From contig OX485807.1 of NCBI GenBank assembly GCA_950295325.1, positions 37,356,440-37,420,439 on the forward strand: a stretch of DNA of 64,000 nt. The letters are read 5' to 3'. Source of the stretch: Polytrichum commune. Taxonomy: Eukaryota > Streptophyta > Polytrichopsida > Polytrichales > Polytrichaceae. Below, one piece after another: positions 44,011 to 56,790 of the stretch. The position numbers were made by a program, and so were the translations under genes. The notes under the pieces are model-generated. The model ran no database searches and was not told the origin of the DNA. It saw nothing but the letters and a program-made list of their open reading frames with translations. Position 1 is the stretch's first letter. Every line of letters starts with the position of its first letter.

Positions 44011-47000
44011 CACCAATAAATCATAGGGGTTGATTAAGAATTTAAGTAATTGATTAACACATGCATATCCTAAACCCCTCCCCCCTCCCTCCTCCCAATT
44101 GTCTTGAGTGTCCATATGACAATTATATGACACTATTCAATCCACAATCATGGTAAAGCTTTTACTTCTAGAGGCCGCAGCAAAATCTATCAAAATTTGT
44201 CTAGAACAACTCATCTCAAATCAAGAGCTTATTGAAAGAAACATTGTACCTCCATTGGTGGATACGACCGTGCAAGAGACATCTTCGTAAAGTTAAGATT
44301 GTACACACAAAATTTCAAGTGTGCATGTGTCCTAAATCATAATATTATAATGTATACGTGTACATTGATATGGTTAGGTGCCACAAGTGACTGCATCATT
44401 CTTGACCTTTAGAGGTTAAATCATGCCCTTGGGGCTGATCAATTCCATTGTGTACCCTCCAAAAAGTTGTCCCTCTCTTTGCTTTGGGTCTCAATGACCA
44501 TGTATGTTTATTGACAATGGAATAAACGCTTCATTTTTCTTGGAAATAAAATATAATGAAAACTTCAACCTAGAGTTTCCATAACCATTTTATTCATCCA
44601 TCTATTGAAGCCGGTCCCCCCTAACAAAGCCATAGGCTTGGATGATGCTACACACAATTAGAACGATCAAATCATTTAAGTTATGTGGCACAACTGTCGT
44701 TTCTCTTCTCGATGTTACTATTCGGCTCTAAGTGGCTTTAAATAAAAGGTTTATCTACAAAACTCAATTGGTGTGGAGTTCCTAACAAGCTCCCAAAATG
44801 ATGATAAGTTATCCCAAGTTGGTCCCAAGCTCCAAAATCCAATTTCTACCCTTTACTTTTTGGAACTAAACTAACATTTAAGTATACATGGACAAACTGC
44901 TTGTCCAGAAATAATAAGGGATGTGCAATTGTGGGGACAAAAACATCAAACGACAATAGCAAAAAACGTAACATGGCAACTTAAAATGCATGTATTCTAT
45001 GTTTCCCAAACACCATATTTATATAATTTTGCAATCTAGCATACATCATATTGATAATTGAAATTATCTGAAATTCATGCATAAATCCAAATATACTTAG
45101 ATCTTAATTATTATCAGAAATGTGTCGTGATTCAAGTTTATTGCATACTAAAGTGTGCACTATTTGACGATTTCCTATGCTAGAAGCATAAGGTGAAGGA
45201 GGGTGATATGTGGTGGACACCACCAACAAGCATAGCCTATAGGTTTTCACTTGGCTCATGAGAGTATGTAAAAGTTTGTGTGATGAGAAAATCTACGGTA
45301 GGAACATGAGGGTTGAACTTATCATTTTTATAGTTGTGATGTACTATCACAACTATGAAAAACTTGTTACTCATGTATTCTAAGTTTAAACGATTTTCAT
45401 TTGGATGTGTGCATTTACATTTTGAATATAGTGTACATAGAAAATGCATGGCCATTGTCCATCTAGTGGTTCACACCCCCCAGGGTGCACCGTTTATTAA
45501 AACACACATCACGTGCATGTGTCACCTTCAAGTTGATATTCTTTTATATATTTTTAGGGTGGAAAAAAGGGAACATATGCATGTATAGTTATAAATAAGA
45601 AATAGCAAGAAGAATGTAAAACACCATTAATTCATATAAGGAGGTAAATATGATAACATATGTATAGAAGAAACAAAACTTGCAAAAAAATAGGCCTCCA
45701 AAAAAATTTAGGCAGAAAAACTTCATCTCATACTACATCCCAAGAGGTAGACTTCCCCCCCCCCCCCTCGCCCCAAAAACAATTAAATATTAATTTAAAA
45801 AATTAATGGTTAGCTTTTACTTTGAAATCCCCCATCACTAAACCTCAAAATGAAATCCCAAATTGTAGGGTGTTAGTGTGGGCCATCCATACACATAATG
45901 AAATATGGATCTACGTGGTTGATTATCTCCACTTTAACCCCTACCTTACTTTCTATAGTCTCCCATGTATGTATGCCCTTTGTATAAATAAGTGTACGAA
46001 TTTTAATGTTTCATAGGACACAATGCATCTACATTGCCAAGAAAAAGAAAAAGAAACCCTAGCCCTATGTACATTTTGCAACCCGTAGTCATAATTAACA
46101 CCACTTATGTGAACCCATATGGTACAAGTTTGACATATCAATTCACCCCCCTTGTTCATACCTTGATAACACATTTACGCATTTATGAGTTTAATAGGAC
46201 ATTCTTAGTTGAAGTGTGTGAAGTACTCTTAAAGCTAAAATCTAGGGCATCACGGAAGGGGGGGGCGGTGAGGTTTCAGTTGACGTTCACCTGAAATGTC
46301 ATGCAATGAAATATAGATCCCAATTTCATAGAGAATGCTTTTAAGTCTCAGGGTATTCAAAATTTTAAAATTGAACATATGGAAGATATATTCTAGTATA
46401 TTCTTCAAATATGAAAAAATCCAATGATTATGCACATTACTTCTTAGCCCCCCCCCCCTCCCCCTTGGAATATACCCCTTTATCTTACGTGGTTCATAAT
46501 TGTACAAGGGAGTTATCCCCCACCCAAACCCCCAACACACCCTAGTGATTGAAAGAGTTCTTACTAAGTAAACTCTACAGTCTTATTAATGTGAGCACAA
46601 TAATTTTCTAGAGCCCTTACTAATTCACATAGTGGATTTAACGTCAGCCAAGTTCATTTTCAACCATGCAAACTATTTAGTTCAAGATTAACATGGGCCA
46701 CATATTTGTTCTAGACATGTGATGTGAATGAATATCCTATTATAACCTACTTTTGTCCTATAACTAACACTCAATGTGTTGGTCATAAATCTTCACAAAG
46801 ACTCAGGGGAAGGCCTGGGATCTTGAAACCATGTTAATTCCACCTTGACTAGAAAATTCGTCCCCACGTTATTTATTTCCACGCTAAGTTTTTGCCCACA
46901 CTATAGGACTATTTAGTGTAGTTAGCATTTCTCACCGGTTGCTTTATACATGACATTGGTCTCAAAAACATAACGATGGATCATAGGATCGTACATGTGA

Positions 47001-47904
47001 AATATTGGTAGGTGGTACTTAATGCCCCAAGAGGTTACATGTCAATGAAGCTTCTTACAACTCATGTGCATTGACCATGTGGCTTGGACCCCAAAATCGT
47101 CAATGGCAATTGGGGGATTGGCATTCCCATCGGTGTCGAATCAATGAATTAGTGGCACCATTATATCAATAAAAATATTGGGTATATGTGATGAGGATCA
47201 TACCATTTTCTTTTAATGTTGATAAGGTATGGATCTCTCATTTGAATTTGATTTTCTGGATGCCATATGGGGGATTATCAGTGTTCCACTAGAAAACAAG
47301 GTGCAATGAAAGAAATGGTTTTCTTTCATGTTTCGAAATAAGATCATACTTAGCATATTTAAAACATATCCATCAAATATACTTAATTTCTTAAGAATAT
47401 GCACATTATTTCATAGCTCCTCTCAAAACACTGTGTGTGTGTGTGTGTGTTTTGATTTAATCTACAAGACTTTGACTCCATGCACATCCCTGCATGTCTA
47501 TATACCATCCAAAAACCATCATATGTAACAATTATGATATAGGACAATATTGACCCAAATAATGAACCAGGGAAACAAACATTTTTCAATCTTGTGGTAC
47601 CCATCAGGTTTAATATTTGACATGTATTATATATTTGATATTGATTGGGTTGGTTCTTGGATGCCATTATTGATATTGTACACTGATAGCTCATGCATTC
47701 ACCTATATACTAGTTCAACATTGATATTACCTTGTCAAATAGTGGACCAAAAAGTTGCAAACATTGGCTCATAAGTTTTATAAAATCATTCATTGTAATA
47801 CCTAGTTGTGTGGTCACCACTATTCACATCCTTCATGTTGTTTTAGTTTGTCCCTAAAATTGTGTAGTTTAGGGCTTCAACTATATGCCAATAGTGCATA
47901 TTAG
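44011..47904. other. AT-rich stretch without recognisable genes
   Basis: A short hairpin ATAGTTGTGAT-GTAC-TATCACAACTAT-type lies at 45333-45358. C13 is at 45755-45767, C11 at 46448-46458 followed by TCCCCC, and (TG)9 at 47431-47450. No domain in any frame. Confidence 0.55.
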
Positions 47905-48330
47905 ACTTGGGGTGGCAACTCTCCCTTTTATGGCAATTGATTATAAATTAATTTTAATTCTTCTAAGGAAATGATACTCCATTTTTTTACAAAGAGGAGA
48001 AGCATGATTGGAAAGAGGGCATTGGGAGGATTCCATTATCCATTGATATGATTTGTGTCTAGGTTATGAATAGTTCCAACTTTCACAATATCATTTCTAG
48101 AAGCAATTAGAAGCAATTTGTGTAAACTAGGGTTCACTATCCAGACCCTACGGTGATGAATGTCACTTCTAAGGAAATTTCTTAAAAGCCTTAGAGTTCT
48201 AGGTCTTTAAAAATATTATAATATGACAATAGCTCCCAAACAATGCTTCTTAGAAATGGTTTAGCATCTCTAAACCAAGTTCTAAAGAATGTGACCCCTG
48301 TTAATGCTACAAGTTCTTGCCACCTCGGGA
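47905..48330 (+). repeat. Dispersed repeat R4, copy 2
   Basis: Partner of the repeat in HAD intron 2 (26690-27070), same orientation; shares GGCAACTCTCCC, AGAGGGCATTGGGA, GATATGATTTGTGTCT and CACTATCCAGACCC. Confidence 0.75.
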
Positions 48331-48438
48331 CAATAAGTAATGTTGGTTTTAGGTTATGTGTTTGGTTTGAGATATGCCTACTTTAGGGAATATATACATT
48401 AGGGTCCAAGACCAAGAAGGGGCTCATAAATACCCTTA

Positions 48439-49640
48439 ATGAAAGTTAGTACTTTCATATTCAAGTTTCATATCAACAACCACATACAACACCACCACCC
48501 CGATAAACTCCTCATAGCAGCCATAATACATCAAATCTACTGGACCCCACACCTAATCCACATACACAAAGTACGGGCCCATACATGCATTATGGGAAAC
48601 GAAAAGGCTGACACACTAGCCAATGAAGGAACACTTAAGGAAAAAACTATCCACTACACCCCACATGCACCTAGCCCACGCCACACCTTACTGGCTAGCA
48701 ATCTACCCAATAGCCACACACGATGGAGCCATTAGAAACATACACAAATTCGTAGTAAAAGCACATGACAACCGCGAAGTAATAATTGCCCAAAATAAAT
48801 TCCCATATGTAGATAAATGGCTATCCAACAAACAAATAAATCAAAAACTCTCCAACCATTTCTGGAAAAAAAAGTAACGGATGCCCAAATCACCCAAACA
48901 CTAAAATTTAGATATGCCTAATACACGGGTAACCATAGAAAAAATTCTTTTGGCCTCTCAAATTTCAAAACCCCAACTGCACACTATGCCACAAAAATGA
49001 CAGAGACACGTGGCCCCATTTATTGTCAATGTGCGAACACCCTTGTCTAAAAGGCCTAAGAATAGCTTGCCACAATAATGCGGTACACCTCGTCACCCAG
49101 ACATTACAAGCCAACAAACACACCCGATTCTACACACTAACAAATGCAGGCAACCTCAACAACATGAAGCAAGAACAAACTGTCCCATAATGGCTCATAG
49201 AATGTACAAGCCCACAAACTAGTTGCCAATGCCAAGCCATACTAAGACCATATATCCTATGTATAATCGGAGTCCCACACCACACTCCAACACCGTTACT
49301 ACCCTCACCCACACACACAATACAATTCATTGAATTCACATACTGCCATGACAGATTCCCCGAACAAGCCCTCACACAAAAACACGCAAAATACGACCCA
49401 CTAATTAACACTATACAAAACAAAGGTTGGAAAACGAACCCCCTTATCACTATTACAGTTGGAGTAAGAGGAGCTATACACGAACAATCTATCAACCAAC
49501 TAGCCAACCTCAAAATCCCAAAGACTAGCATCAAAACTCTCATGGAAAATATACATCAAAATGTCATTAAATACCTAACCTACCTCGTACTCAACAAAAG
49601 GAAACTTGAAAATAAACAAACTACCATCTCACCTCCCTAA
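48439..49640 (+). pseudogene. 3' end of a LINE (non-LTR retrotransposon): RNase H plus C-terminal zinc motif
   Basis: The first frame (48439-48735) carries HIHKVRAHTCIMGNEKADTL, the C-terminal RNase H signature (family: VKAHsGI.GNE.AD.LA). After frame changes, the frame from about 48970 to the TAA at 49638-49640 reads CTLCHKNDRDTWPHLLSMC, a C-x2-C-x8-H-x4-C zinc motif typical of the LINE C-terminus. It continues open through IQFIEFTYCHDRFPEQAL, VGVRGAIHEQ and YLTYLVLNKRKLENK, with one TAA at 49188-49190. No reverse transcriptase lies upstream, as expected for a 5'-truncated copy. 49641-49800 is probably its 3' UTR. Confidence 0.82.
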
Positions 49641-50597
49641 AATGGGACTAAAATTTATTTTTATTTTATTTACTTACTAATAGAGCCCGCCTCCCAAAAG
49701 AGGCATAACTCCCCATGCTACAACATGATCCACCGTGTTAAGCATTTGGATAACGGGCTCGCATTCATGCCGGTACAGTATGCGGGCGTAATTTTTCTTT
49801 TCTTTCTTCAAGTTTGGACCCAACAATCGAAGACTAATTTCTCAAACTAAGAGGAGTATTTTCTAAGGTGGGGACTGCTAAGATTTGGCAAAAAGTGATG
49901 CCATAGGGTTGGTTTACATAACTGACCACCGACCATGGTCACCACTTCTAAAATCTCTCATTAGTTGAAAAATTTGTGGCAGTCCCACTTTGTTTTACAC
50001 TCAGTCACCTAAAATAGACGTGACCATGGGTGAGCATGTTAAAAAATGAACGAGAAAGGTACATGGAAGTAACATGGATTCCTACATGTTCAAAAATGGA
50101 CAGTGTTTGGTGGTCACCTGAATTTTGCATCCAGAGAATCCAAATAAGTTGTCATAGCAAAAAAATAAAGGTGACCATGTCAAATAACATTATATTTTTA
50201 AAATTTGAGTAAAATTTGAGTTTATTTTTTAAAATTTAAACTCAACCATATTTTTAATTCATTAAGAACTCTACATTTAAGTCAAAGTCCACATTATATT
50301 ATGATGTGTAACAAAAGCTTTTTGAATGTGACATGGATTTCTCTTGGTCATGGTTCTTCGGACCACCATCCATGACAATGATGGATCATATGTCAAATTT
50401 TCTCATGGTCACACTTGCCACGTCTATAAAACAACCCACATTATCACTACATTGTGTTTTCATACCTCAAACCCAAACCCTAGGTGTAAAACTCCTTGGG
50501 GTTCATCAATATGCTCTTGACCAATGGGATTGCTCGGTTTTGGAGTTTCTTTGGTCTTCGACCCTAGTGTAAACCCACATTTAGATTACTAACGAAC
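49641..50597. other. Stretch without genes; possible Harbinger-like ends
   Basis: 49641-49800 is the presumed LINE 3' UTR. TAGGGTTGGTTTACAT at 49896 and TAGTGTAAACCCACAT at 50571 face each other and could be the ends of a 0.68-kb element, but the match is short. Confidence 0.45.
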
Positions 50598-50760
50598 ATG
50601 GAGAACCGATTGCTAGTTACAAATGAACGGGTTGAGTTTGAGAAATAACAGGTTGAAGTTCAAGACTTATCAATTATTTTAGAAGAATTTCATAAAGATG
50701 GAAAGATGTCAACGTATAACCGAGTGGACTTGGAAGCACTAGGATATCCACCGATTGTGC
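50598..50760 (+). repeat. Dispersed repeat R7, copy
   Basis: GGAGAACCGATTGCTAGTTAC, TTGAGTTTGAGAAATAAC, TGAAGTTCAAGACTT and GGAAAGATGTCAACGTATAACCG match the other R7 copies in order. Confidence 0.78.
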
Positions 50761-50790
50761 CTCAAACATCTCCCCATACACTGTAAGTTA

Positions 50791-51288
50791 GGGCCACTTC
50801 ACACATGAGACTGAGAGCCCGTGACCATTACACTTCAAGCACTCTCATTGGTGGAAAAGGCGGAGCTGGTCCAAGTTCACTTCACACTACCCTTGAGGGA
50901 CCAACAAAGTGAGTGAATGCAACATTGATGTAAAGTCTACATGGATGCCTACATGGCATCAAATGGCTCATGTTTCATAGTCACTTGGACTATTTTCAAA
51001 AAACATCTCTTGGAGGTAAACTAACCACAAAACTAGGAGACCATGGCACTCCGAACGCTCACAACCGTTGGTTTATTTGATTTTATCGTGTGTGAGGATC
51101 CACGTGAATAGAAATTCGTTGAAATAGCATTTGGTTGAGGGCCCGGTACATATGACTTCATACTTCACTTGAGGATCCGTGACCACACTACATGATTTTG
51201 GAGGTGTGTTGGGACGACCTTTGGACACTTTCTTTTGGGCTCTCACAATGTCATGGTCATGGCTCTTTGCTCATGTGTGAAGTGGCCC
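50791..51288. mobile_element. 498-bp Tourist-like MITE (PIF/Harbinger), TTA target duplication
   Basis: A perfect 19-bp terminal inverted repeat, GGGCCACTTCACACATGAG (50791-50809) with its complement (51270-51288). TTA lies on both sides (50788-50790 and 51289-51291), the hallmark of PIF/Harbinger and Tourist insertion. No transposase; moved in trans if at all. Confidence 0.92.
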
Positions 51289-51291
51289 TTA

Positions 51292-53742
51292 GGGTTGGTT
51301 TACACTATGGAGCATGAAGTCAGACCATGGAAGAGGACCTTTTTCAATGGTCTGAGTTCATGGTTTGACTTCTTAAAAAATCAGTTTTGAAAGCCTTGGG
51401 CCCCTCACTGGGTGTAAACCGAATGTGGACCAAGAAGAATGACCATGCACCAAAAAGTGAATGTGCTAATTTTTTAGAATATATACCCAGAAAGGGCATT
51501 TTCGAAAAAAATTCAAGTTTGCTCATTCTCTTGTCTTATCTTGGGCTTTACTTGTCTTCACTTCTTGTTAACTGTGTTGAAGATGTGGCTTGCAAATCTT
51601 CTCACAACTTTTTTTACAATAAAAAATGAGTGATTTAATTACTACATGTTAAATGTAATTCACATTGTGTACATTGAGCATTATTTGCAACGTGCTTCAC
51701 CATGTGTACTCGAATTCTTGAGTTCTAGATGTCCCACGTTGTTTGATGAAACATGTGGGAGCAAGTTCAATGGCTAGGGCTATGGGCTATGATATGATCT
51801 AGGCACATAGAGGGCGGACTTGTTTATGAAGATTCACTACATCATATAGATGTTGAAAAGTGTGCCTTGTGAATTGTAGAGCCAATTTCTTACATTTTCT
51901 TTTGTTATAAACACAAAATCAATGGGAAAACAATTCAAATTTAGCTGGATAAGTAATTCCCATGTGCTAAATGGAAGACCATAGCACTGGAGACAGGAAA
52001 GGGGTAGATTTGTTCATACTATGGCATGATAAAAAGGGTTGCTAAGAGGCAATTTGGGGAAGCTACATAATCTGAACACTAGAGGAGAGGGAAGAGGGGG
52101 GGGGGGGGGGGGCATTCTTTTTTAAAACTCCACGCCATGGTTGTGAGAAATTATATGCCGAAGAGGGCAACTGTCTGAAGCTTTTGATCTTACTCTCCTC
52201 CTTAGGTTTTGTTAAGTTGTCGAGATTTTGAACAATTCTAAAACTTGATTGATCAAAGTATAATCTATGTTTCATTGTCTTGGTGTGTGACACATATTTG
52301 CAAATCGATTGTTTGTCAAAGCTATAATCTCTATACTTGCAAATTGACTAGTGACCCCGGCTGATTTCACCATGGACTCTTGATGAAAAGCTTTAATTCT
52401 TGAGAGCATTGTGAAAACGATTGTCTTGTCGTAAATTCCAAATTGTAGACAATAAAACTCCCAGATAGTATACCCGCGAATGTGGATGTGAATCACCCCT
52501 CTGAGTAAAAATCATTTTGAGGAAGATGAAGTCATCAACCTATTTTAAAGTAGTTAGAAAATTATACATTCTACAATAGTATGTCTCTTGTGACTAATTC
52601 TTTTGGTGTCGTTGTAATATTTGAAGATAGTATGTATTGAAGAAGAGGGAAATTGAGATATAATGTCTTTTGGAATAGGAGGGGGCTATTGTCTCAACGG
52701 TATGGAACCATAGAGTAGCTATCTTCCTAATTTGTGGCATGGCTAACTATAAAGCTAAAAGGACGATTGGTTGTGACCATTGACTGTGAGGAGTAAGGGT
52801 TGTGAGATGAAGAAGAAAGCCATAAGTTGTAAGAGGAAGGCAATAGACCCACTTAATCGTGACCACGTCGAGGCGGAGGAGCGGTTGTTCAAGCCAATAG
52901 GTTGGTGGCTTCTTGATTAAGCAGTTCAAGGATTATTGTCTGACTATATAACTAAAGTCTCGTTTAATAAAAAAATTGGAGGAATCCTCTAAAAGATACC
53001 GACACTGTTTTTTTAGCCCACATTAAAAAAAGGTCAATTAATCTAAGACAATTGCATATCCCAAGGTGTCCTAGGCTTTGGGCAAAAAGGCGGACACGAG
53101 ATATTTTATGAAAGGCAATTGACTATGGTTGTGCCTATGGTTGTGCAACATACCTGGTCTAATTAAGATGAACTCATTGCCAAACTATCGCATGGGCAAT
53201 TAGAGTGAGGTGAATAACCGTCACAATTGCATGTACTGACATGGAGAGATTTCTAAACTTTGATCCCTCACTCATAATCCAATCGATAGTCTAAACCCAA
53301 ACTAAAGTGAAATAACCTTGTGTTTTTCCCTAATAAACCTTATATGAGACACCTAGATGATACAAAAGTCACATTTAAAGTCTCCCCCGAGTGTTTCCTT
53401 GGGTTTGTTTCTAACCAAAATCTAAACTTCATGAGCCTCACCTAGTGGGAAGCCCCCCGAAAAGATTCATTAAAAAATATTATAATGGCATTCCTCTATC
53501 ATGGCCCCCTGCCTTTTCCTATCAGACCACCTCTCTTACCTCTCTCACCGCAAAACCCGTTGGACCACGCCAATGTCTTAATTAGGCCTTAAAACATGTC
53601 TTTTGGGGACCTCAACCTCCGTGGTCACTCTACCATGTTTTCCTTGGTGTAAACCGAAGTGATCACGGGACGAGTTCAACAGCCAATCAACGCTCTTACA
53701 GCGCCCTGGGACGACTTCCTTGTCCATAGTGTAAACGGGCCC
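51292..53742. mobile_element. 2.45-kb PIF/Harbinger-like non-autonomous element abutting the previous one
   Basis: The left end GGGTTGGTTTACACTATGGA (on to 51321) and right end (53713-53742, inverted GGGCCCGTTTACACTATGGA) match at 24 of 30 positions. TTA flanks both (51289-51291 and 53743-53745). The last 240 bp, read in reverse, resemble 56791-57000, e.g. GAGGTCCCCAAAAGRCATGT. No transposase domain was seen; G17 lies inside at 52096-52112. Alternatively the two ends belong to separate smaller elements, because GGTGTAAACCGAA occurs internally near 51410 and 53645. Confidence 0.6.
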
Positions 53743-53745
53743 TTA

Positions 53746-54134
53746 GTACTTCGTATTCTTTCTACAGCTCACAAAATCGAATACCCATAAGAACAAGCAA
53801 CCGGCAATCATGAGGCACGCCAGAACCTACACCACACGCTGGGGAGTTCCAATTGGCTTGCCAATATCCATCCACATGTAAGCTTAAATTATAGCTTGGC
53901 TGTGCGCTGACTTTAGGTTTCCAAGGAAGCATCTCGACTGTGCCTTGTTTAGTACCGACTTCACTTGTAGGACGGACTAACTACTCCTAGCTTTCGACTT
54001 AGGGTGGCTTTCGACTTAGGGTGGCTTTAAAACACGGCCGGGGCCGGAGTGAGGACCGCCTCGATTCTCAAGCATTAAGCTCTCAATCCAATCCAATGCA
54101 ATCCAATTTTATTAACTTTTTTCAGGTTCAACCT
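53746..54134. other. Stretch without genes
   Basis: Two copies of TTTCGACTTAGGGTGGC (53993 and 54010) and (CAATC)n at 54087-54112. Nothing else seen. Confidence 0.55.
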
Positions 54135-54535
54135 TGTGTCACATACAGTATAAGGTCGAGGCATCTATAGTCGGTCAGGTTTATATGAGATTTATATTTT
54201 TAGGCGAACGGAGGTAAGGTTTATGTGGTGGCTGGCGGCTTGTGATTGATTGTCTTCGTAAGAGTTTTGACAACTTGCGTGGCCAAGTATTAGCATCTAG
54301 ATGAGCGCTTATGGGTTAACTGTTAGATCAAATGTGTGTTACCCTTGACTTTAACACTTCAAAAGTTGTAGCAACTTTCATATTCATTATGATGATGATC
54401 ATCATAATAATTTTAACAATAACAACAACATTAATTTCATTCTTCTTACAATATGTTTCTCTTTGTAAGAAAAATAGTTCTCTCCTATTATTCCTCCTAA
54501 ACAATTGAAAACTCTCTTATTTTATTGATTATAGG
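54135..54535 (+). repeat. Dispersed repeat R6, copy 2
   Basis: Partner of 38125-38490, same orientation, roughly 75-80 percent alike by eye. It contains an extra (ATG/ATC)n run near 54390. Confidence 0.8.
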
Positions 54536-56790
54536 TGCCTCGACCTTAAAGTGATGAGGTCCTATTTTAGGTCCCAATATTCTTGAGGGGCAAGATTAGC
54601 GAAGAGAATTTACTTTCCATGGATCAATGGTAGAGATGTGCACTATCCAATGGATTTGCCCAATCTGGCCCATGTTGAGAGTTTGAGCCAAGCAAAACCT
54701 CATCCTGATTTTTTCAAGCCGGCTTGAAGATTCGGCTTTGAAATTTGCCACCTTGGACACCACATAGGAGAGTCATGTCTAGGCCCTGTCCTAATATTAA
54801 GCCCTTGGGTCGGATTTGATGAAATCGAGCAATCCTATTGGTTGAATTTCTTGGGGTTCGGGTTGGCCCTAAGCATAACCTGGGCCTAAAGGTACTAAGG
54901 CCTTGAATTGTCACTTTTAAAGTATTATGCAAATTTCATATCACTGGGAGTGTCAAAGTAATTGTAGAAAATATGTGTAGAATAGTGAACAAGAGTCGGA
55001 TTAAAGCAAATAATTTCAGTGTACGCGAAGTTTCTATGAGTCTAGGGCAAAACCAAAAAGGTCATTTTTTATTTGAGCCTTGCAATGCTAAGTGAGGGGG
55101 GGGGGGTCTATTCATGTATGCATGCTCCCTTGTACTCCATGCGCTCACATAGCTTCAAGTAGCTTGGAGGCATGCACCAAACATCCTAAGCTAGCTTTTG
55201 GGTAGAGACCCAAACTAGGTGTCATTGTTGGACAGAAGAAGAAGAACTCCGGTCCCTGAAGGAGGCCGGAGTGAATAAAGTGTCTGTTCGTACATTGTTG
55301 GACATGTGTTACTTAAGGCCTCAACACCTTATAAGTCCAAAAAAGCTCGGAGTTTGATAAATATAAGGTATGCATGTGGTATTTGAATACCCATTTCAAG
55401 TAGACATCTATCTTTGATTGATGTGCGGTTCAGTGAGGATCAAAGAACAAACCCCATAAAGACACGTGTTCAAAAGAAAATGGACTACGTTCTCAAATTT
55501 GATTAATCATTCTACATTCAATAGTGAACATAATTGGGAGAACCTATGTGTTTAGTTAAGAAAAACAATGAACATGCATTCTCAATAATTATAACTAAAT
55601 TATGTGAGTTCTGATTTGGAATCCAAAGATGTTGATGATGCTTCGTTGGAGAGCTGTTGTTGCAACACGAGATTTGTTGTGTAAATTCGATCAGTAGAAA
55701 TTGAAGAACATGTTAGTGACAAACCAAATAACACCCACACATTTGTTGTTAGGTAGAATGGCAGAATATGCCCAGGCACATTTTACTACTTTGCCTTTCG
55801 ACCCCTTTCACTTGGCTCACCAACAACTAAGGCGAGAGGAAATTGTTGCATAGTACGAGCGTATAATCTTTCATGAACAAAAATGTCTTGAATTAGTGTG
55901 TAGGACGGAGGTTGAATTAGTGTTTCCTATAGTTGATTTGCATTACTCTAGCCTTGAGAAGTTAATTGAGGGTTCCTTTGCAATTGATTTTCTCAATTTG
56001 TGTCCAAAAAAAAAAAAGGTTAGTTGAGATGAGTTATTCACCAACATGATGTAAGGGGTGTGAATGGATGAGAGTTGCACTCATATGCAACAATTCCTTC
56101 TCCCATGGAGGGTCATGGTCCAAATATGGTTCATTTTTATTTTGTTGGTTTTAGGTTCTCAATTGATTTCTTCTTTTTTTTGGTTTTATTTGATTTTTGG
56201 AGACATATGTAATATTTTGTTCATTTCAAAGTGTCATGTACGGTTACGAGAGGGGTGCACTAAAAGCGCAAGAGAGAATCGAAATTAGTCCCACAAGAGT
56301 AAGAGAATGACATCGAAACTTGAAAAAGAGAGAAGGGCAATGCTCTTAGGTATTTGCCCTCAAGAGGGGTGTCACGTCCATGCATGTAATCGCAAGTTCA
56401 CATTAAGGCACCTTAATGTTTCAAGCCCTCTTGGAGTTGGAGTTGACATGTTGGATTCCTAAGGTGAGTCAAAGTTGCAACATAGGTTCTCCTCACAAGT
56501 AAAAGCAATTTCCCTTTGTTTGAGTTCCTTAGTCCAAGCAAAAATCCTGCAGTCAAGAAGGCTTTGCCAAATAGTTTGATGAACCTTCTTCTCATCCTGC
56601 CTGCGATTATTGAAGGACATGTCGTTCTATTTAGCCCAAATATACTAACAAATGATGCCTCTACAAAAAAAGCCACCTTAATTATGAAGAGGTTGCTAAG
56701 GTAAGAAGGAATTACCTACGAAAAACACCATGATGCCAATCCAAGGATCCCAAGAACCTTTTAGACGGCTCTATCTCTTAAACTACTTAA
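54536..56790. other. Stretch without genes; one R5 copy
   Basis: An R5 copy lies at 55430-55620 (GACTACGTTCTCAAATTTG, TTCAATAGTGAACATAATTGG). G11 at 55096-55106. Open frames at 56064-56288 and 56413-56676 have no domain. Confidence 0.55.

Noticed and set aside
49896-50586. TAGGGTTGGTTTACAT and TAGTGTAAACCCACAT as ends of another Harbinger-like element
   Set aside because: Match is only about 10 bases and flanking TTA copies are not present on both sides.
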